Source: Streptomyces reniochalinae
GTDB lineage: Bacteria; Actinomycetota; Actinomycetes; Streptomycetales; Streptomycetaceae
NCBI RefSeq assembly: GCF_003323735.1
Contig: NZ_QOIM01000040.1
Location: 186,001-250,000 of the forward strand
Length of the DNA stretch: 64,000 bases
Reading direction: 5' to 3'
Below are positions 30,786 through 39,377 of this stretch, in pieces. Each line of letters starts with the position of its first letter. Within the stretch, counting starts at the first letter, position 1. The notes beneath the pieces were generated by a model, which worked only from the letters and a program-made list of their open reading frames with translations, was not told the origin of the DNA and made no database searches. A program made the translations under genes and the position numbers.

Positions 30786-31019
30786 ATGAACGAGCATGCG
30801 TTCAGCCGATCGAAAAATGTCGAGGAATGTATTGCCGGGCTGCATGACGCGCTCCGTGCGCACGGGCTGACGCTGCCGTCTCTCGGAGTCGATCCGGTGA
30901 CGTACGCCGCCTACCGGCCCGACCCGTTGATCGCGCTCGGCGACTGCAACCTCGACACGGTGCGCGCCCTGACGGCCGTCCTGCGCGCCGCCGCGGCGGA
31001 GGGGCGGGCCGAGGGGTGA
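30786..31019 (+). CDS. Small conserved protein of the WhiJ-like locus
   Basis: A 77-residue soluble protein of unknown function (ECIAGLHDALRAHGLTLPSL ... VRALTAVLRAAA). Small proteins of this type commonly stand between XRE-DUF5753 genes and ATP-binding genes in Streptomyces. ATG 30786 has AGGAAGGG upstream. Its stop shares one base with the start of the next gene. Divergent from the interrupted regulator across 180 bp that should hold both promoters. Confidence 0.75.
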   Translation: MNEHAFSRSKNVEECIAGLHDALRAHGLTLPSLGVDPVTYAAYRPDPLIALGDCNLDTVRALTAVLRAAAAEGRAEG

Positions 31020-31465
31020 TGTCCCAGGTGTGGCGGGTCGCCACGGCCCCGCAGCGGCCCGCGCTGTCTCTCGCGGTGCTGGCGCGGGCCGCCGACATCG
31101 GCGCGGTGCGCCACGAGGTGGCCGCGCACTGCACGCGGTGGGGTGCTCCGCGTGCGGTGGCCGACGGGGCGGCGCTCTGTGTCGGCGAATTGCTCGCCAA
31201 CGTCGTCGTGCACGTGGGGGAGGCGGCCCCCGCGACCGTACGGGTCGCGTGGTGCGGCGGTGAGCGGCTGCGGCTCGCCGTCAGCGATTCCGACCCGCGT
31301 CCGCTGCCTGTGCTGATGGCCGCCGCGGCGGAGGCCGAGTCCGGCAGGGGGATCGCTCTGATCGAGGCGTTCGCGCTGCGGTGGGGTGTGGAGCAGGGCG
31401 CTTACACGAAGACCGTTTGGTGCGAGTTGAGCACCACACGCCCGCCGGGCGGGAGCGGTTGTTGA
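31019..31465 (+). CDS. ATP-binding protein (anti-sigma / HATPase_c-like)
   Basis: A 148-residue GHKL-fold protein. The N box is ALCVGELLANVVVHVG (E...N) and the G-type box ESGRGIALIEAFALRWGV. Related to serine kinase/anti-sigma factors such as SpoIIAB and the AbaA-type proteins of developmental loci. ATG 31019 overlaps the previous stop by one base (TGATG); the GTG at 31016 is in frame but less likely. Its target is unknown; it is likely to work with the DUF397/XRE pair across the divergent promoter. Confidence 0.87.
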   Translation: MSQVWRVATAPQRPALSLAVLARAADIGAVRHEVAAHCTRWGAPRAVADGAALCVGELLANVVVHVGEAAPATVRVAWCGGERLRLAVSDSDPRPLPVLMAAAAEAESGRGIALIEAFALRWGVEQGAYTKTVWCELSTTRPPGGSGC

Positions 31466-31543
31466 CAGTTGTCATCGCCGCACTCACTCTTGGCCGCGCC
31501 GACACGCCCTCTTCATCCCGGCCGGCACGGCCAGGGCGGCGGA

Positions 31544-31574
31544 TTCACACTTCGTCATCCACTGCGCATAGGTT
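31544..31574 (+). promoter_or_regulatory. Candidate leaderless promoter of murJ
   Basis: TTCACA (31544-31549), 19-bp spacer, TAGGTT (31569-31574), then exactly 6 nt to ATG 31581. No ribosome binding site intervenes. Confidence 0.5.
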
Positions 31575-31580
31575 GACCGG

Positions 31581-33308
31581 ATGGTGGACGGGACGCGGGC
31601 GACGGCCGGACAAGGTGCGGCATCCCGAGAAGGCGCGGCATCCGGACAAGATGCGGCATCCGAGCAGCCGACGGCGGCGGGGGCGGCCCCCGCGCGCCCT
31701 GGACTGGCGCGTTCTTCGCTGGTGATGGCCGCGGGCACCGTCGTCTCGCGGGCCACCGGGCTCGTCCGGCAGGTGCTCCAGGCCGCCGCGCTCGGCACCG
31801 GGCTGCTCGCCAGCACCTACAACACGGCCAACACCGTGCCCACGAGCCTGTACACGCTGCTGATCGGGGGCGCGCTCAACGCGGTGCTGGTGCCGCAGCT
31901 CGTTAGGGCGCGCGCCACCCACCGCGACGGCGGGGCGGCGTACGAGCAGCGGCTGGTCACCCTCGTCGTCACCGTGCTCGCCGTCGGCACGCTGCTCGCC
32001 GTCTGGGCCGCGCCCGGAATCGTCGGCCTCTACATGCGCGACACACCGGCCAACCACGAGGCGTTCGAACTGACCGTCGTCTTCGCCAGGTTCCTGCTGC
32101 CGCAGATCTTCTTCTACGGGCTCTTCGGCATGCTGGGCCAGGTGCTCAACGCACGCGAGAGATTCGGCGCGATGATGTGGACGCCGATCCTGAACAACGC
32201 CGTGCTCATCGCCATGTTCGGCGCCTACCTGACCATGATGACCGTGCCGGACCGCGTCGCCGACATCACCGCGGGCCAGGTGCGGCTTCTCGGCCTCGGC
32301 ACCACCGCGGGCATCGCCCTCCAGGCGCTGGCCCTGGTCCCGTTCGTGCGCGCGGCCGGCTTCCGCTTCCGGCCGCGCTTCGACTGGCGCGGCACCGGGC
32401 TCGGCAGCAGCGCGCACGCCGCCAAGTGGACCCTGCTGTTCGTCCTGGCCAACCAGGTCTCGCTCACCGTCGTCACCAACTACGCCAACGCGGCCGACCA
32501 ACAACTCCCGCACGCGGGCGCCGGATACTCCGCCTACACCTACGCGCAGACCATCTGGATGCTGCCCCAGTCCATCATCACCGTCTCCCTGGTGACCGCG
32601 CTGCTGCCGCGCATGAGCCTGGCCGTGGCCGAGGGACGCCTCACCGACCTGCGCGGCCAACTGACGCGCGCGCTGCGGCTGACGGGCGCGCTCATCGTCC
32701 CCCTGGCCTTCCTCTTCCTCGCGCTCGGACCGCAGCTCGCCACGCTGCTGTTCGCCCACGGCGCCGCCGACGCGGAGTCGGCGCGCCCGCTGGGGCAGAT
32801 GCTCCAGGCCTTCGGGCTCGGGCTGATCCCCTTCTCGGCGCAGTACCTGCTGCTGCGCGGCTTCTACGCCTTCGAGGACACCCGGACGCCGTTTTGGGCG
32901 GCCTCCTTCATCGCGGCCGTGAACATCGCCCTGGCCACCACCTGCCATCTGCTGCTGCCCGCCCGCTGGGCGGTGACCGGAATGGCCGCCGGCTACGCCC
33001 TCTCCTACGCCCTCGGGCTCTGGCTCACGGCCTGGCTGCTGCGCCGCCGGCTGGCCGCGCCCCTCGACCCCGACCGGCGCCTGATCCGCCTCTACGGCCT
33101 GCTGGTGGTGGCCGCGGCCCTCGCGGCGGGGCTCGCCCGGGTGGCCTCGGACGCGGCCGCGCACGCGCTGGGCGAGGGTACGGGCCCGACCGCCGCGGCG
33201 CTCGTCGCGGGCACACTGGTGCTCGCGCTCGGCTACCTCGCGCTGGGACGGCTGCTGCGCGTGCCGGAACTGCGCGGCCTCGCGGGCCTTTCGCGCGGGC
33301 GCGGCTGA
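31581..33308 (+). CDS. murJ: MurJ/MviN-type lipid II flippase paralogue
   Basis: A 575-residue polytopic membrane protein of the MOP superfamily with about 14 hydrophobic segments. SSLVMAAGTVVSRATGLVRQVLQAAALG, NTVPTSLYTLLIGGALNAVLVPQLVRA and the charged helix FGLFGMLGQVLNARERFGAMMWTPILNN are family hallmarks. The first about 40 residues are Gly/Ala-rich and encoded by loosely repeated GCGGCATCC units. Main chromosomal MurJ proteins of Streptomyces usually carry longer soluble tails, so this may be a secondary copy; whether it flips lipid II or another polyprenyl-linked precursor is unknown. Confidence 0.9.
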   Translation: MVDGTRATAGQGAASREGAASGQDAASEQPTAAGAAPARPGLARSSLVMAAGTVVSRATGLVRQVLQAAALGTGLLASTYNTANTVPTSLYTLLIGGALNAVLVPQLVRARATHRDGGAAYEQRLVTLVVTVLAVGTLLAVWAAPGIVGLYMRDTPANHEAFELTVVFARFLLPQIFFYGLFGMLGQVLNARERFGAMMWTPILNNAVLIAMFGAYLTMMTVPDRVADITAGQVRLLGLGTTAGIALQALALVPFVRAAGFRFRPRFDWRGTGLGSSAHAAKWTLLFVLANQVSLTVVTNYANAADQQLPHAGAGYSAYTYAQTIWMLPQSIITVSLVTALLPRMSLAVAEGRLTDLRGQLTRALRLTGALIVPLAFLFLALGPQLATLLFAHGAADAESARPLGQMLQAFGLGLIPFSAQYLLLRGFYAFEDTRTPFWAASFIAAVNIALATTCHLLLPARWAVTGMAAGYALSYALGLWLTAWLLRRRLAAPLDPDRRLIRLYGLLVVAAALAAGLARVASDAAAHALGEGTGPTAAALVAGTLVLALGYLALGRLLRVPELRGLAGLSRGRG

Positions 33309-33354
33309 ACAGCGCCGGTGGAGGTGCGGCCGACGGTGGTCGAACGGGGGTCCG

Positions 33355-33360
33355 TAGGGT
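33355..33360 (+). promoter_or_regulatory. Candidate -10 for the PfkB kinase gene
   Basis: TAGGGT about 80 bp upstream of ATG 33442. A ribosome binding site precedes the gene, so this would be a conventional leadered transcript. -35 unclear. Confidence 0.3.
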
Positions 33361-33441
33361 GGCGAGCCGACAGGGCGGGACAGTGCCCTGCGCGGAACGC
33401 GGTGCTCCCCGCCTTCCGGGGGCAGACACGAAAGGGCCGAG

Positions 33442-34428
33442 ATGACCGCTGACCACCCCGTGGCCGTGCTGGGCGAATGCGTCGCCGACGCCTTCGTGGC
33501 GCCGCGCACCACCCCGCCGCCCTCCTCGGCCGGCGAGTCCCCGGCGCCGCTCACGCTGGAGGTCCACCCCGGCGGGGGGCCGGCCAACACCGCGGTGGCG
33601 CTGGCCCGGCTGGGCACGCCCACCCGGTTTCTGGGACGGCTCTCGCACGACGTGTTCGGACGGCTGTTCTCCGACCACCTCGCGGGCTCGGGCGTCGACC
33701 TGAGCCGCGCCGTCCACGCGGCCGAACCCAGCACCCTCGCCGTCGCCGACCTGGCCGACGACGGCAGCGCCGACTACTCCTTCCACGCGCAGCGGACAGC
33801 CGACTGGCAGTGGACCGACGAGGAACTGGCCCGCGCCGCCGACTCCCCGACGACGTGCCTGCACACCGGCTCCCTCGCCCTCGCCCAGCAGCCGGGCGGC
33901 GCCGCCGTCGAGCGCCTGCTGGCGCGTGTGCGGCAGCGCGCCACCGTCTCCCTCGACCCCAACGTGCGGCCGCTGCTGGTCGATCCCGCCGTCTACCGCG
34001 AGGCGCTGCCCCGCTGGTGCGCGCTCGCCGACATCCTGCGCCTCTCCGACGACGACCTGGGCCACCTGCGCCCCGGCGCCACGCCGCAGGAGGCCGCGGA
34101 CGCCTTCCACGCCGACGGCACCGGCCTGGTGGTCGTCACCCTGGGCGGGGACGGCGTCATGGCCTCCCTCCACGGCGAGCGGATCCACGTGGCCGCGCCC
34201 CCGACCCGCGTGGTGGACACGGTCGGCGCGGGTGACTCCTTCATGGCGGGCTTCCTGCACGCCCTCCACGAAGCGGGCGCCCTTGGCGGCCGTCTCGAGG
34301 CGCTCACCCGTGAGCAGGTGCGCGACGCGCTGGCGTGGGGTGTGCGGGTGGCCGCGGCCGTCGTCGCCGTACGCGGCGCGAACCCGCCCTGGGCGGCCGA
34401 CCTCGACGGGCCGCACCAGGCGAGCTGA
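33442..34428 (+). CDS. PfkB-family carbohydrate kinase (fructokinase-like)
   Basis: A 328-residue ribokinase-fold enzyme. The N-terminal glycine motif GGGPANTAVALARLG and the C-terminal anion hole/catalytic motif DTVGAGDSFMAGFLHAL (catalytic Asp in GAGD) are intact. The substrate-binding acidic residues and VSLDPNVRPLL are typical of fructokinases. Alternatives are adenosine or 2-keto-3-deoxygluconate kinases. It is not in an operon with transport or glycosidase genes, so the sugar is not indicated by context. Confidence 0.9.
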   Translation: MTADHPVAVLGECVADAFVAPRTTPPPSSAGESPAPLTLEVHPGGGPANTAVALARLGTPTRFLGRLSHDVFGRLFSDHLAGSGVDLSRAVHAAEPSTLAVADLADDGSADYSFHAQRTADWQWTDEELARAADSPTTCLHTGSLALAQQPGGAAVERLLARVRQRATVSLDPNVRPLLVDPAVYREALPRWCALADILRLSDDDLGHLRPGATPQEAADAFHADGTGLVVVTLGGDGVMASLHGERIHVAAPPTRVVDTVGAGDSFMAGFLHALHEAGALGGRLEALTREQVRDALAWGVRVAAAVVAVRGANPPWAADLDGPHQAS

Positions 34429-34476
34429 TGCCCCGGCCGCGCCCCGCACACCCCACGGGCCGCGCTCACGCACCCC

Positions 34477-35442
34477 TCAGGGGCAGCGCACCACCTGGCC
34501 CGCCCACGACATGCCGCCGCCGAAGCTGAGCAGCAGCACCGGAGCGCCCGGCTCCAGTTCGCGGCGCTCGACCAGTTTGGACAGGGCGAGGGGGACGGAC
34601 GCGGCCGAGGTGTTGCCGGAGTCGACGACGTCGCGGCCGATCACCACGTTTCCGGGCAGGTCGAGCCGGCCCAGTGCGGCCTCGATCAGGCGCAGGTTGG
34701 CCTGGTGGGTGACCACGCCCGCCAGGTCGCCCGGCGCCAGCCCCGCCCGCTCGCAGGCCCGGCGGGCCAGCGTGGGCAGTTCGGCCGTGGCCCAGCGGAA
34801 GACGGCGGGGCCCTCCTGGGCGAACCGCGGCTGCCAGGCGTCCAGCAGCCGCACCAGGTCGCCCCGCGAGGGGTCCGAGCCCCACTCGACGGGCCCGATG
34901 CCGTCGGGGCCCTCGCTCGCCGCGCTGTCCGGCTGCACGCTGACGACGGCGGCGCCCGCGCCGTCCGCCAGCAGGACGCAGGTGCCGCGGTCACTCCAGT
35001 CGGTGAGGTCCGACATCTTCTCCGCGCCGATCACCAGGGCGTGCCGCGCGGCGCCCGCGGCCACCGAGTGGCTCGCGGAGGCGAGCGCCGTGCAGAACCC
35101 GGCGCAGCCGTTGTTGAGGTCGTAGGCCACGGGGGAGGGGATCTCCAGACGGCGTGCCACCTGCGCGGCGGTGCTGGGGCAGCGGTCCCGCGCGGAGCAC
35201 GTGGCGACGACGACCATGCCGATGTCGGAGGGCGCCGGCCCCGCGGCGGCCAGCGCCTTGCCCGCCGCCGCGGTCGCCATGTCGGCGACGGTCTCGTCCT
35301 CGGCGGCGATGCGCCGGGTGGCGATGCCGGTGCGCTGGCGTATCCACGCGTCGTTCGTCTCGACGACCTCCGCCAGGTCGTCGTTGGTGAGGACGCGGTC
35401 AGGCTGATAGTGGCCCAGCGCTGCGATACGGGTTCCCGGCAC
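34477..35442 (-). CDS. 3-oxoacyl-ACP synthase III (FabH-like ketosynthase)
   Basis: A 321-residue thiolase-fold condensing enzyme. The triad is visible: Cys in NNGCAGFCTALA, His in VVTHQANLRLI and Asn in DSGNTSAASVPLAL. The opening TRIAALGHYQPDRVLTNDDLAE is the FabH N-terminus. GTG 35442 is preceded by GAGGAG. Not accompanied by the main fab genes, so it may be a specialised starter-unit enzyme, perhaps for a secondary or branched-lipid pathway. Divergent from a TetR regulator across 132 bp that holds a short palindrome, suggesting direct repression. Confidence 0.92.
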   Translation of the reverse strand: MPGTRIAALGHYQPDRVLTNDDLAEVVETNDAWIRQRTGIATRRIAAEDETVADMATAAAGKALAAAGPAPSDIGMVVVATCSARDRCPSTAAQVARRLEIPSPVAYDLNNGCAGFCTALASASHSVAAGAARHALVIGAEKMSDLTDWSDRGTCVLLADGAGAAVVSVQPDSAASEGPDGIGPVEWGSDPSRGDLVRLLDAWQPRFAQEGPAVFRWATAELPTLARRACERAGLAPGDLAGVVTHQANLRLIEAALGRLDLPGNVVIGRDVVDSGNTSAASVPLALSKLVERRELEPGAPVLLLSFGGGMSWAGQVVRCP

Positions 35443-35532
35443 GGTGCAGTTCTCCTCACGGAAGGGGCTGTGGCCGGTGGCCGTTGCCGCACAGGGCACC
35501 GGGCCGACCGGTGGCGGGAATATAGCAACCGA

Positions 35533-35568
35533 CCGATCGGAAGTTAAACAGGCCCGGGCGGCTACGAT
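35533..35568 (+). promoter_or_regulatory. TetR promoter with overlapping candidate operator
   Basis: A palindromic CCGATCGG core (35533-35540) within ACCGACCGATCGGAAGT, a form common for TetR operators, lies just upstream of a -10 TACGAT (35563-35568). ATG 35575 begins 6 nt after the -10, so the regulator's mRNA is probably leaderless. The core also lies in the promoter region of the divergent FabH-like gene. Confidence 0.5.
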
Positions 35569-35574
35569 GGGCGC

Positions 35575-36195
35575 ATGAGCCCACGCAAGTCCGTCGCCGA
35601 GGCGCGCAGAACGCGCGAGCGCATCATCGAGCGCAGTGTCGCCATCGGCTCCGTCGAGGGCCTGGACGGGCTGACCATCGGCCGGCTGGCCACCGACCTG
35701 GGCATGAGCAAGGCCGGCGTCCTCGGCCACTTCGGCTCCAAACAGGCGCTGCAACTCGCCGCCCTGCACGGTGCCTCCGAGCTGTTCACCCGGCTGGTGT
35801 GGGCGCCGGTCGCCGCACTGCGGCCCGGGCTGGTCCGGCTGCGTGCCTTCAGCGAGGAGTGGATCCGCTATCTGGAGAGTGAGCGCACCGCCTTCCCCGG
35901 CGGCTGCCTGTTCGCCGTCGCCTCCGTCGAGTTCGACACGCGCGGCGGGCCCGTGCACGACACGGTGGCACGCTTCATGCTGCGCGGCAGGCGGCTGCTG
36001 GTGAACGACCTGCGGATCGCCGTCGAGACCGGCGAACTGCCCGGGGACGTCGACCCCGAGCAGTTCGCCTTCGAGATGCACGGCCTCTACATGGCGCTCA
36101 ACCAGGAACTCCAGCTCTTCGCCGACGCGACGGCGCCCGTCAGGACCCGCCGCGCCCTCGACCGCCTGCTGGGCCCGGCGCAGCCGCGCGGCTGA
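35575..36195 (+). CDS. TetR/AcrR family transcriptional regulator
   Basis: A 206-residue regulator. N-terminal HTH: ERIIERSVAIGSVEGLDGLTIGRLATDLGMSKAGVLGHFGSKQALQ. The C-terminal ligand domain matches the TetR_C_13/39-like group that senses lipophilic effectors (RTAFPGGCLFAVASVEFDTRGGPVHD). Divergent from the FabH-like gene and convergent with the acyl-CoA dehydrogenase gene; control of these lipid-linked genes is likely. Autoregulation via the palindrome at 35533 is inferred. Confidence 0.92.
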   Translation: MSPRKSVAEARRTRERIIERSVAIGSVEGLDGLTIGRLATDLGMSKAGVLGHFGSKQALQLAALHGASELFTRLVWAPVAALRPGLVRLRAFSEEWIRYLESERTAFPGGCLFAVASVEFDTRGGPVHDTVARFMLRGRRLLVNDLRIAVETGELPGDVDPEQFAFEMHGLYMALNQELQLFADATAPVRTRRALDRLLGPAQPRG

Positions 36196-36231
36196 ACACG
36201 GGCGGTTCGGCGCGGGGCGCGCCCGTGCGTG

Positions 36232-37905
36232 TCAGCCCGCCACGGGCCGCGCCCGCTCCACGAGCGCTTCCAGGTCCGCGCCCGAGGGCAGGGTCCCGAA
36301 CGCGGCGCCCCAGTCGCCGCCCAGCCGGGAGGCGCAGAACGCGTCGGCGACCTCGGGCGGCGCGAAGCGCACCAGCAGCGAGCCCTGGAGGACCAGCGCC
36401 ATCCGCTCCACGAGCCGCCGCGCCCTCGCCTCGATGCCCTCCAGGTCCGCGAGCTGGGTGAACACGTCCTTGACGGCGGCGTCGAGCCGGTGGTCGGCAC
36501 CGTGCGCCCGGCCGATCTCGCCGAGGAAGGCGTCCAGCGACGCGGGCGAGCGCTGGAGCGCCCGCAGCACGTCCAGCGCCTGCACGTTGCCCGAGCCCTC
36601 CCACAGCGAGTTGAGCGGCGACTCGCGCAGCAGGGCCGGCATCGGCGACTCCTCCACGTAGCCGTTGCCGCCCAGGCACTCCAGCGCCTCACCCGCCAGC
36701 GGCACACACCGCTTGGTCACCCAGTACTTCGCCGCCGGCAGCGCCAGCCGCAGGAACGCGCGCTCCGCCTCGGCCCGCTCGCCGCCCCCCGCCACGCTGT
36801 CGTGCGCCGCCGCGAGCCGCAGCGCCAGCGTCGTGGCCGCCTCCGACTCCAGCGCCAGGTCCGCCAGCACGTTGCGCATCAGCGGCTGCTCCACGAGCGG
36901 CCTGCCGAACACCGAGCGGTGCCCCGCGTGGTGGACGGCCTGCGCCACGGACTGGCGCATCAGCGCCGCCGAGCCCGTCACGCAGTCCAGCCGGGTGGCC
37001 GCCACCATCTCGATGATGGTCGCCACCCCGCGCCCCTCCTCGCCCACGCGGCGCGCCCACGTCGACCCGTCGAACTCGACCTCGCTGGAGGCGTTCGAGC
37101 GGTTGCCCAGCTTGTCCTTGAGCCGCTGGATGCGGAAGCCGTTGCGGGTGCCGTCCGGCAGCACGCGGGGCACCAGGAAGCAGGTCAGCCCGCCGGGGGC
37201 CTGCGCCAGCACCAGGAAGACGTCCGACATCGGCGCGGAACAGAACCACTTGTGGCCCAGCAGCGTGTACTCGGCGCCGTCCGCGCCCGCGCCGGTCAGC
37301 GGGGTCGCCCGGGTGGTGTTGGCCCGAACGTCGCTGCCGCCCTGCTTCTCCGTCATGCCCATCCCCGCGATGGCGCCCAGCTTGGCGCTCGCGGGACGGT
37401 CCAGGCCCCAGTCGTAGCGGTGGGAGGTCAGCAGCGGTTCCCACTCGGCGGCGAGCGCCGGATCCTGGCGCAGCGCCGGCACCGCCGCGTGCGTCATCGA
37501 GACCGGGCAGCCGTGCCCCGGCTCCACCTGCGACCACACCAGGAAGGCGGCGCTGCGCCGCAGCTGCCCGTCGGGGCGCGAGAACGGGTCGGTCAGCCCC
37601 GCGCCCACCGCCCGCTCCATCAGCTGGTGCCAGGCCGGGTGGAAGTCCACCTCGTCGACGCGGTGCCCGAACCTGTCGTGGGTGCGCAGCACCGGAGGGT
37701 TCGCGTTGGCCTGCCTGCCCCACTCCTGCGCCTGCGCGCAACCGGCCGCCCGGCCCAGCTCGGACAGCTCTTCGCGTACCTCCTCGGCGCGCTCGGGGGC
37801 CACGTGGCGGGCCACGCCCTCGGCGAGCGCGGAGTCGGCCGTGAAGACGTCGTAGTCGACCAGCGGCGAGGCCTGATTGGTCACGGTGTGAGTCGAGGGT
37901 GGCAT
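36232..37905 (-). CDS. Acyl-CoA dehydrogenase family protein (AidB-like)
   Basis: A 557-residue flavoprotein. GMGMTEKQGGSDVRANTT, HKWFCSAPMSDVFLVLAQAPGGLTCFLVPR and NASSEVEFDGSTWARRVGEEGRGVATIIEMVAATRLDC match the AidB-type branch of acyl-CoA dehydrogenases; CLGGNGYVEESPMPALLRESPLNSLWEGSGNV, with the catalytic region, is intact. AidB proteins bind FAD and DNA and are linked to alkylation stress; physiological substrate unclear. ATG 37905 lies only 18 bp from the divergent BrkB gene. The adjacent TetR/FabH-like pair suggests lipid metabolism as an alternative role. Confidence 0.92.
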   Translation of the reverse strand: MPPSTHTVTNQASPLVDYDVFTADSALAEGVARHVAPERAEEVREELSELGRAAGCAQAQEWGRQANANPPVLRTHDRFGHRVDEVDFHPAWHQLMERAVGAGLTDPFSRPDGQLRRSAAFLVWSQVEPGHGCPVSMTHAAVPALRQDPALAAEWEPLLTSHRYDWGLDRPASAKLGAIAGMGMTEKQGGSDVRANTTRATPLTGAGADGAEYTLLGHKWFCSAPMSDVFLVLAQAPGGLTCFLVPRVLPDGTRNGFRIQRLKDKLGNRSNASSEVEFDGSTWARRVGEEGRGVATIIEMVAATRLDCVTGSAALMRQSVAQAVHHAGHRSVFGRPLVEQPLMRNVLADLALESEAATTLALRLAAAHDSVAGGGERAEAERAFLRLALPAAKYWVTKRCVPLAGEALECLGGNGYVEESPMPALLRESPLNSLWEGSGNVQALDVLRALQRSPASLDAFLGEIGRAHGADHRLDAAVKDVFTQLADLEGIEARARRLVERMALVLQGSLLVRFAPPEVADAFCASRLGGDWGAAFGTLPSGADLEALVERARPVAG

Positions 37906-37911
37906 GGCAGA

Positions 37912-37918
37912 TACGTTA
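37912..37918. promoter_or_regulatory. Symmetric bidirectional -10 element for two leaderless genes
   Basis: TACGTTA reads TACGTT on + (6 nt before GTG 37924) and TAACGT on - (7 nt before ATG 37905). This is the TAnnnTA form that lets one AT-rich element serve two divergent promoters. Both genes would then be transcribed from their start codons. -35 elements would lie in the opposite coding regions; the minus-strand one (TTCCTC) is weak. Confidence 0.5.
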
Positions 37919-37923
37919 AAGAC

Positions 37924-39117
37924 GTGCGTGCAGTCGAGGAAACCCCTGAGCAGACCGTCGCGGAGGGCCCGAAGTGGGCCCCGCGGCGCTCCCGCGGCCA
38001 GTTGCGGCGAGCGCGGGTCAAATACCGCGACGTCCCCAAACGGAGGATGGCGTGGCTGCTGCTCAAGGACACCGTGAACTCCTGCATGGAGTACCGCGTC
38101 CTCGGACTGGCGGCCGAGGCGGCGTTCTTCACCCTCATCTCGATCCCGCCGCTGCTGCTCGGACTCATCGGCTCCCTCGGCTACCTCGACTGGATCGGCG
38201 CCGACACCGTCGAGACGCTGCGCCAGAACACTCTCGACGCCTCCGCCACCGTGCTGTCCGACAAGGGCGTCGACCAGCTCGCCAGACCGCTGATCGACGA
38301 CGTGATCAGGGGCGGGGGGCCCGATGTGATCTCCCTCGGCTTCGCGCTCGCCCTGTGGTCGGGCTCCCGCGCCGTGAACGTCTTCATCGACACCATCACC
38401 GTCATGTACGGGCTCGACGGGCGGCGCGGCATCGTCAGGACCCGGCTGCTCGCCTTCGTCCTCTACCTCGTCGCACTGGTGATCGGCGCGGTCGCCCTGC
38501 CGCTGATGGTGGCGGGCCCCGACGCGGTGCTGCGGCTCGCACCGCAGGCCGAGGGGGTGGTCAGCGCCTTCTACTGGCCGGTGGTGCTGCTGCTGTCGAT
38601 CGTCTTCCTCACGACGCTCTACCACGTGTCCGTCCCCGTACGCTCTCCCTGGCGGGAGGACGTCCCCGGCGCGCTGGTCGCGCTGGTCATGTGGGTGCTG
38701 TGCAGCTTCCTGCTGCGGCTGTACCTGACCAACACCGTCGAGGGACCCACCATCTACGGCTCGCTCGCGGCGCCCGTGGCCGTGCTGCTGTGGATCGGCG
38801 TGTCGGCGTTCGCCGTGCTGGTGGGGGCCGCCGTCAACGCGGCCATCGACCACGTGTGGCCCTCGGTCGCGACCGCCGCGGCGCGGCGGGCCAACGAGCG
38901 GCGGCGGGAGGAGGCGGCCGCGGAGGTCGTCGCCGCCGTCGCCGCGCGCCGGCGCGCCGCCGGCGAGGAGGAGCCGGGGGGCGCGGACGCCCCGGCCGAG
39001 TTCCCCGAGCGCTGGACGAAGTTCCTGCCGCCCTCGGACGTGCGGGGGCGGCTCCTCCGGCCGCGGGGCCGCGACCACGACGAACGGGACGGGGCCCGAG
39101 ACGACGACGGCCGGTGA
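37924..39117 (+). CDS. YihY/BrkB family inner-membrane protein
   Basis: A 397-residue protein with about six transmembrane helices. KRRMAWLLLKDTVNSCMEYRVLGLAAEAAFFTLISIPPLLLG is the family signature; ALALWSGSRAVNVFIDTITVMYG and EGPTIYGSLAAPVAVLLWIG are further conserved parts. The C-terminal about 80 residues are charged and Ala/Arg-rich (a cytoplasmic tail). GTG 37924 matches the usual N-terminal extension of Streptomyces homologues; ATG 38047 is an alternative. Function unknown; once misnamed RNase BN. Confidence 0.9.
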   Translation: MRAVEETPEQTVAEGPKWAPRRSRGQLRRARVKYRDVPKRRMAWLLLKDTVNSCMEYRVLGLAAEAAFFTLISIPPLLLGLIGSLGYLDWIGADTVETLRQNTLDASATVLSDKGVDQLARPLIDDVIRGGGPDVISLGFALALWSGSRAVNVFIDTITVMYGLDGRRGIVRTRLLAFVLYLVALVIGAVALPLMVAGPDAVLRLAPQAEGVVSAFYWPVVLLLSIVFLTTLYHVSVPVRSPWREDVPGALVALVMWVLCSFLLRLYLTNTVEGPTIYGSLAAPVAVLLWIGVSAFAVLVGAAVNAAIDHVWPSVATAAARRANERRREEAAAEVVAAVAARRRAAGEEEPGGADAPAEFPERWTKFLPPSDVRGRLLRPRGRDHDERDGARDDDGR

Positions 39118-39150
39118 GACACGGCCGCACGGCGTCGACCGGATCCGAGA

Positions 39151-39216
39151 CGGGCGGCTTCCGGGGGAAGACCGGGCGGCTTCCGGGGGAAGGCCGGGCG
39201 GCTTCCGGGGGGAAAG
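39151..39216 (+). repeat. 22-bp tandem repeat, three copies
   Basis: Three units starting CGGGCGGCTTCCGGGGGAA begin at 39151, 39173 and 39195; the third has one extra G. They follow the BrkB stop codon by 33 bp. Confidence 0.85.
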
Positions 39217-39377
39217 CGGTGGCTTTCCGCCGCGGGGCCGCGCTAGATTCCCGGCGCACCACGCGACGGCACCAGCCGCCGCCGAACGGGACGAGACCGC
39301 TTCTCCGCGCGGCCGGGGCCGCCCCTGTGAAGGGCCACACCCTTGTCCCACAGCACGGACACGTCTTCTTCCGGCTT

